This document shows, in pieces, positions 13,987 through 14,646 of a DNA stretch of 14,646 nucleotides. Within the stretch, counting starts at the first letter, position 1; every line of letters starts with the position of its first letter. The position numbers were made by a program, and so were the translations under genes. The notes beneath the pieces are model-generated. The model had not been told where the DNA came from and searched no databases. It was given only the letters and a program-made list of their open reading frames with translations. This DNA comes from Candidatus Peribacterales bacterium (GTDB lineage Bacteria; Patescibacteriota; Gracilibacteria; Peribacterales; Peribacteraceae), in NCBI GenBank assembly GCA_021731345.1, contig JAKFXO010000018.1:1-14646 (forward strand), written 5' to 3'.

Positions 13987-14646
13987 CAGTGCTGAACAAT
14001 GGTAAGTGCAGATTTTTTTCCGACGGTCATCTTTATGGTGCCGCCGATCGGGAAAGTGAAGATCGGATGCGTGTGACCAAAGTCGACGTTCGCAATAATC
14101 GGAAGTTTTTCCATGCGTGGGTTTCGGCGAATGATGGAGAGCAGTGTTTCTTTCGAAATAGGACCGAATTCTTGATTCACTGCGGTGCTCTGGCAGCGGC
14201 CGAAAACAATGCCTTTCACATCACGGAACCACGGCTGCTGCGTGAGAGACGTAAGGTCACGATCAAATGTCCTCGGATGTGTTTCGTGATCATCCTCGAC
14301 GAAAAGAATGCTGTTTTTCACCGTGGGCATGTACTCGGTGCCCTGTAGCAAGCTGAGCGTGCAGAGGTTCCCTCCGATGATCGTTCCCTCCGCCTCGCCT
14401 TCGTGAACTGCCCACCAACCGTCGTTATCCATAAATTCCCACGGCTTCTCTGGGTCAAAGAACGTATCAGTCCACACTGGTGACGCAGCAAGTTCGATGG
14501 GCGTTTTCCCCATCAATGCAGCTTTGAAATGGTCATAGGTGTATTGAATGCCATCACCGTAGGCGAACTGGTTGAAGTTTGGCCCTGAGTATGTGACGAG
14601 TCCGGTCTTTGCGAAGATCGCATTACCGATGGCCGTGATGTCCGAG
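13986..14646 (-). CDS. S66-family LD-carboxypeptidase, MccF-like (N-terminus off the window)
   Basis: The minus-strand frame is open from the window edge to TGA 13988-13986, showing 219 residues of a family that normally has ~300-350. The visible part starts at SDITAIGNAIFAKTGL; this Ser is the position of the nucleophile in the family's G-x-S-D-I motif, right at the edge. GTIIGGNLCTLSLLQGTEYMP follows in two blocks. The likely catalytic Glu is E117 in ILFVEDDHE, and the His is H191 in DFGHTHPIFTFPIGG. The Ser-Glu-His triad is therefore complete. The GGN..LQGTEYMP and DFGHTHP wording resembles the MccF branch (cleaves microcin C-type peptide-nucleotides) more than LdcA (cleaves the L,D bond of tetrapeptides in murein recycling). 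Both roles are possible. A TTG at 14516 is an internal codon, not the start. It overlaps and precedes the HAD phosphatase gene in one transcript. Confidence 0.92.
   Translation of the reverse strand, partial: SDITAIGNAIFAKTGLVTYSGPNFNQFAYGDGIQYTYDHFKAALMGKTPIELAASPVWTDTFFDPEKPWEFMDNDGWWAVHEGEAEGTIIGGNLCTLSLLQGTEYMPTVKNSILFVEDDHETHPRTFDRDLTSLTQQPWFRDVKGIVFGRCQSTAVNQEFGPISKETLLSIIRRNPRMEKLPIIANVDFGHTHPIFTFPIGGTIKMTVGKKSALTIVQH

Noticed and set aside
1..14646. Alternative genetic code (TGA = Gly)
   Set aside because: TGA ends the glycosyltransferase and the S66 gene at sensible places, and no long frame needs TGA to be read through.
1..14646. tRNA, rRNA, riboswitch or insertion-sequence features
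   Set aside because: No cloverleaf-like stretch, transposase frame or terminal inverted repeats could be recognised by eye.

Overview
The window looks like part of a Candidate Phyla Radiation genome, most likely of the Peregrinibacteria/Peribacteria kind. This is an inference from style, not from a marker gene. The signs are very large secreted or surface proteins built from LamG, FG-GAP, FN3-like, tail-fibre and S74 modules, a serine-rich C-terminal tail, few Shine-Dalgarno sites, and sigma70-type promoters very close to start codons. TGA acts as a stop (for example at 10795-10797 and 13986-13988), so the Gracilibacteria recoding of TGA does not apply.

Left half (1-10014), surface proteins. 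A minus-strand LamG/beta-repeat protein (2014 down to 1, C-terminus off the window) and a plus-strand seven-bladed FG-GAP propeller protein (2133-5603) are transcribed divergently from a compact ~100-bp region. Both carry a Gly-rich/WLL motif after their binding domains, which suggests a shared architecture. A gap of about 400 bp (5604-6013) holds at most one small minus-strand gene. Next is a giant tail-fibre-like surface protein (6014-10014). It has a misfit membrane-segment N-terminus, a seven-blade BNR-like propeller with an exact 120-bp period in most blades, a mid-protein S74 self-cleaving domain, a coiled coil and a Ser-rich tail. A frameshift in the fourth blade splits its reading frame in two.

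Right half (10069-14646), housekeeping and envelope genes. These are a GT2 glycosyltransferase of the dolichyl-phosphate glucosyltransferase type, a 138-aa membrane-anchored coiled-coil protein, FtsH, and a minus-strand pair of an MccF-like S66 carboxypeptidase (5' end off the window) and a SerB-like HAD phosphatase overlapping it by one base. FtsH and the phosphatase converge with a single base between their stop codons.

The common theme is the cell envelope: display of adhesin-like proteins, possible glycosylation (GT2 beside a Ser-rich protein), membrane protein quality control (FtsH), and muropeptide or peptide-nucleotide cleavage (S66). The points most worth following up are the frameshifted S74 propeller protein with its chimeric N-terminus, the motif shared by the divergent surface-protein pair, and a consistent promoter and leader style with 17-bp spacers and no Shine-Dalgarno site.
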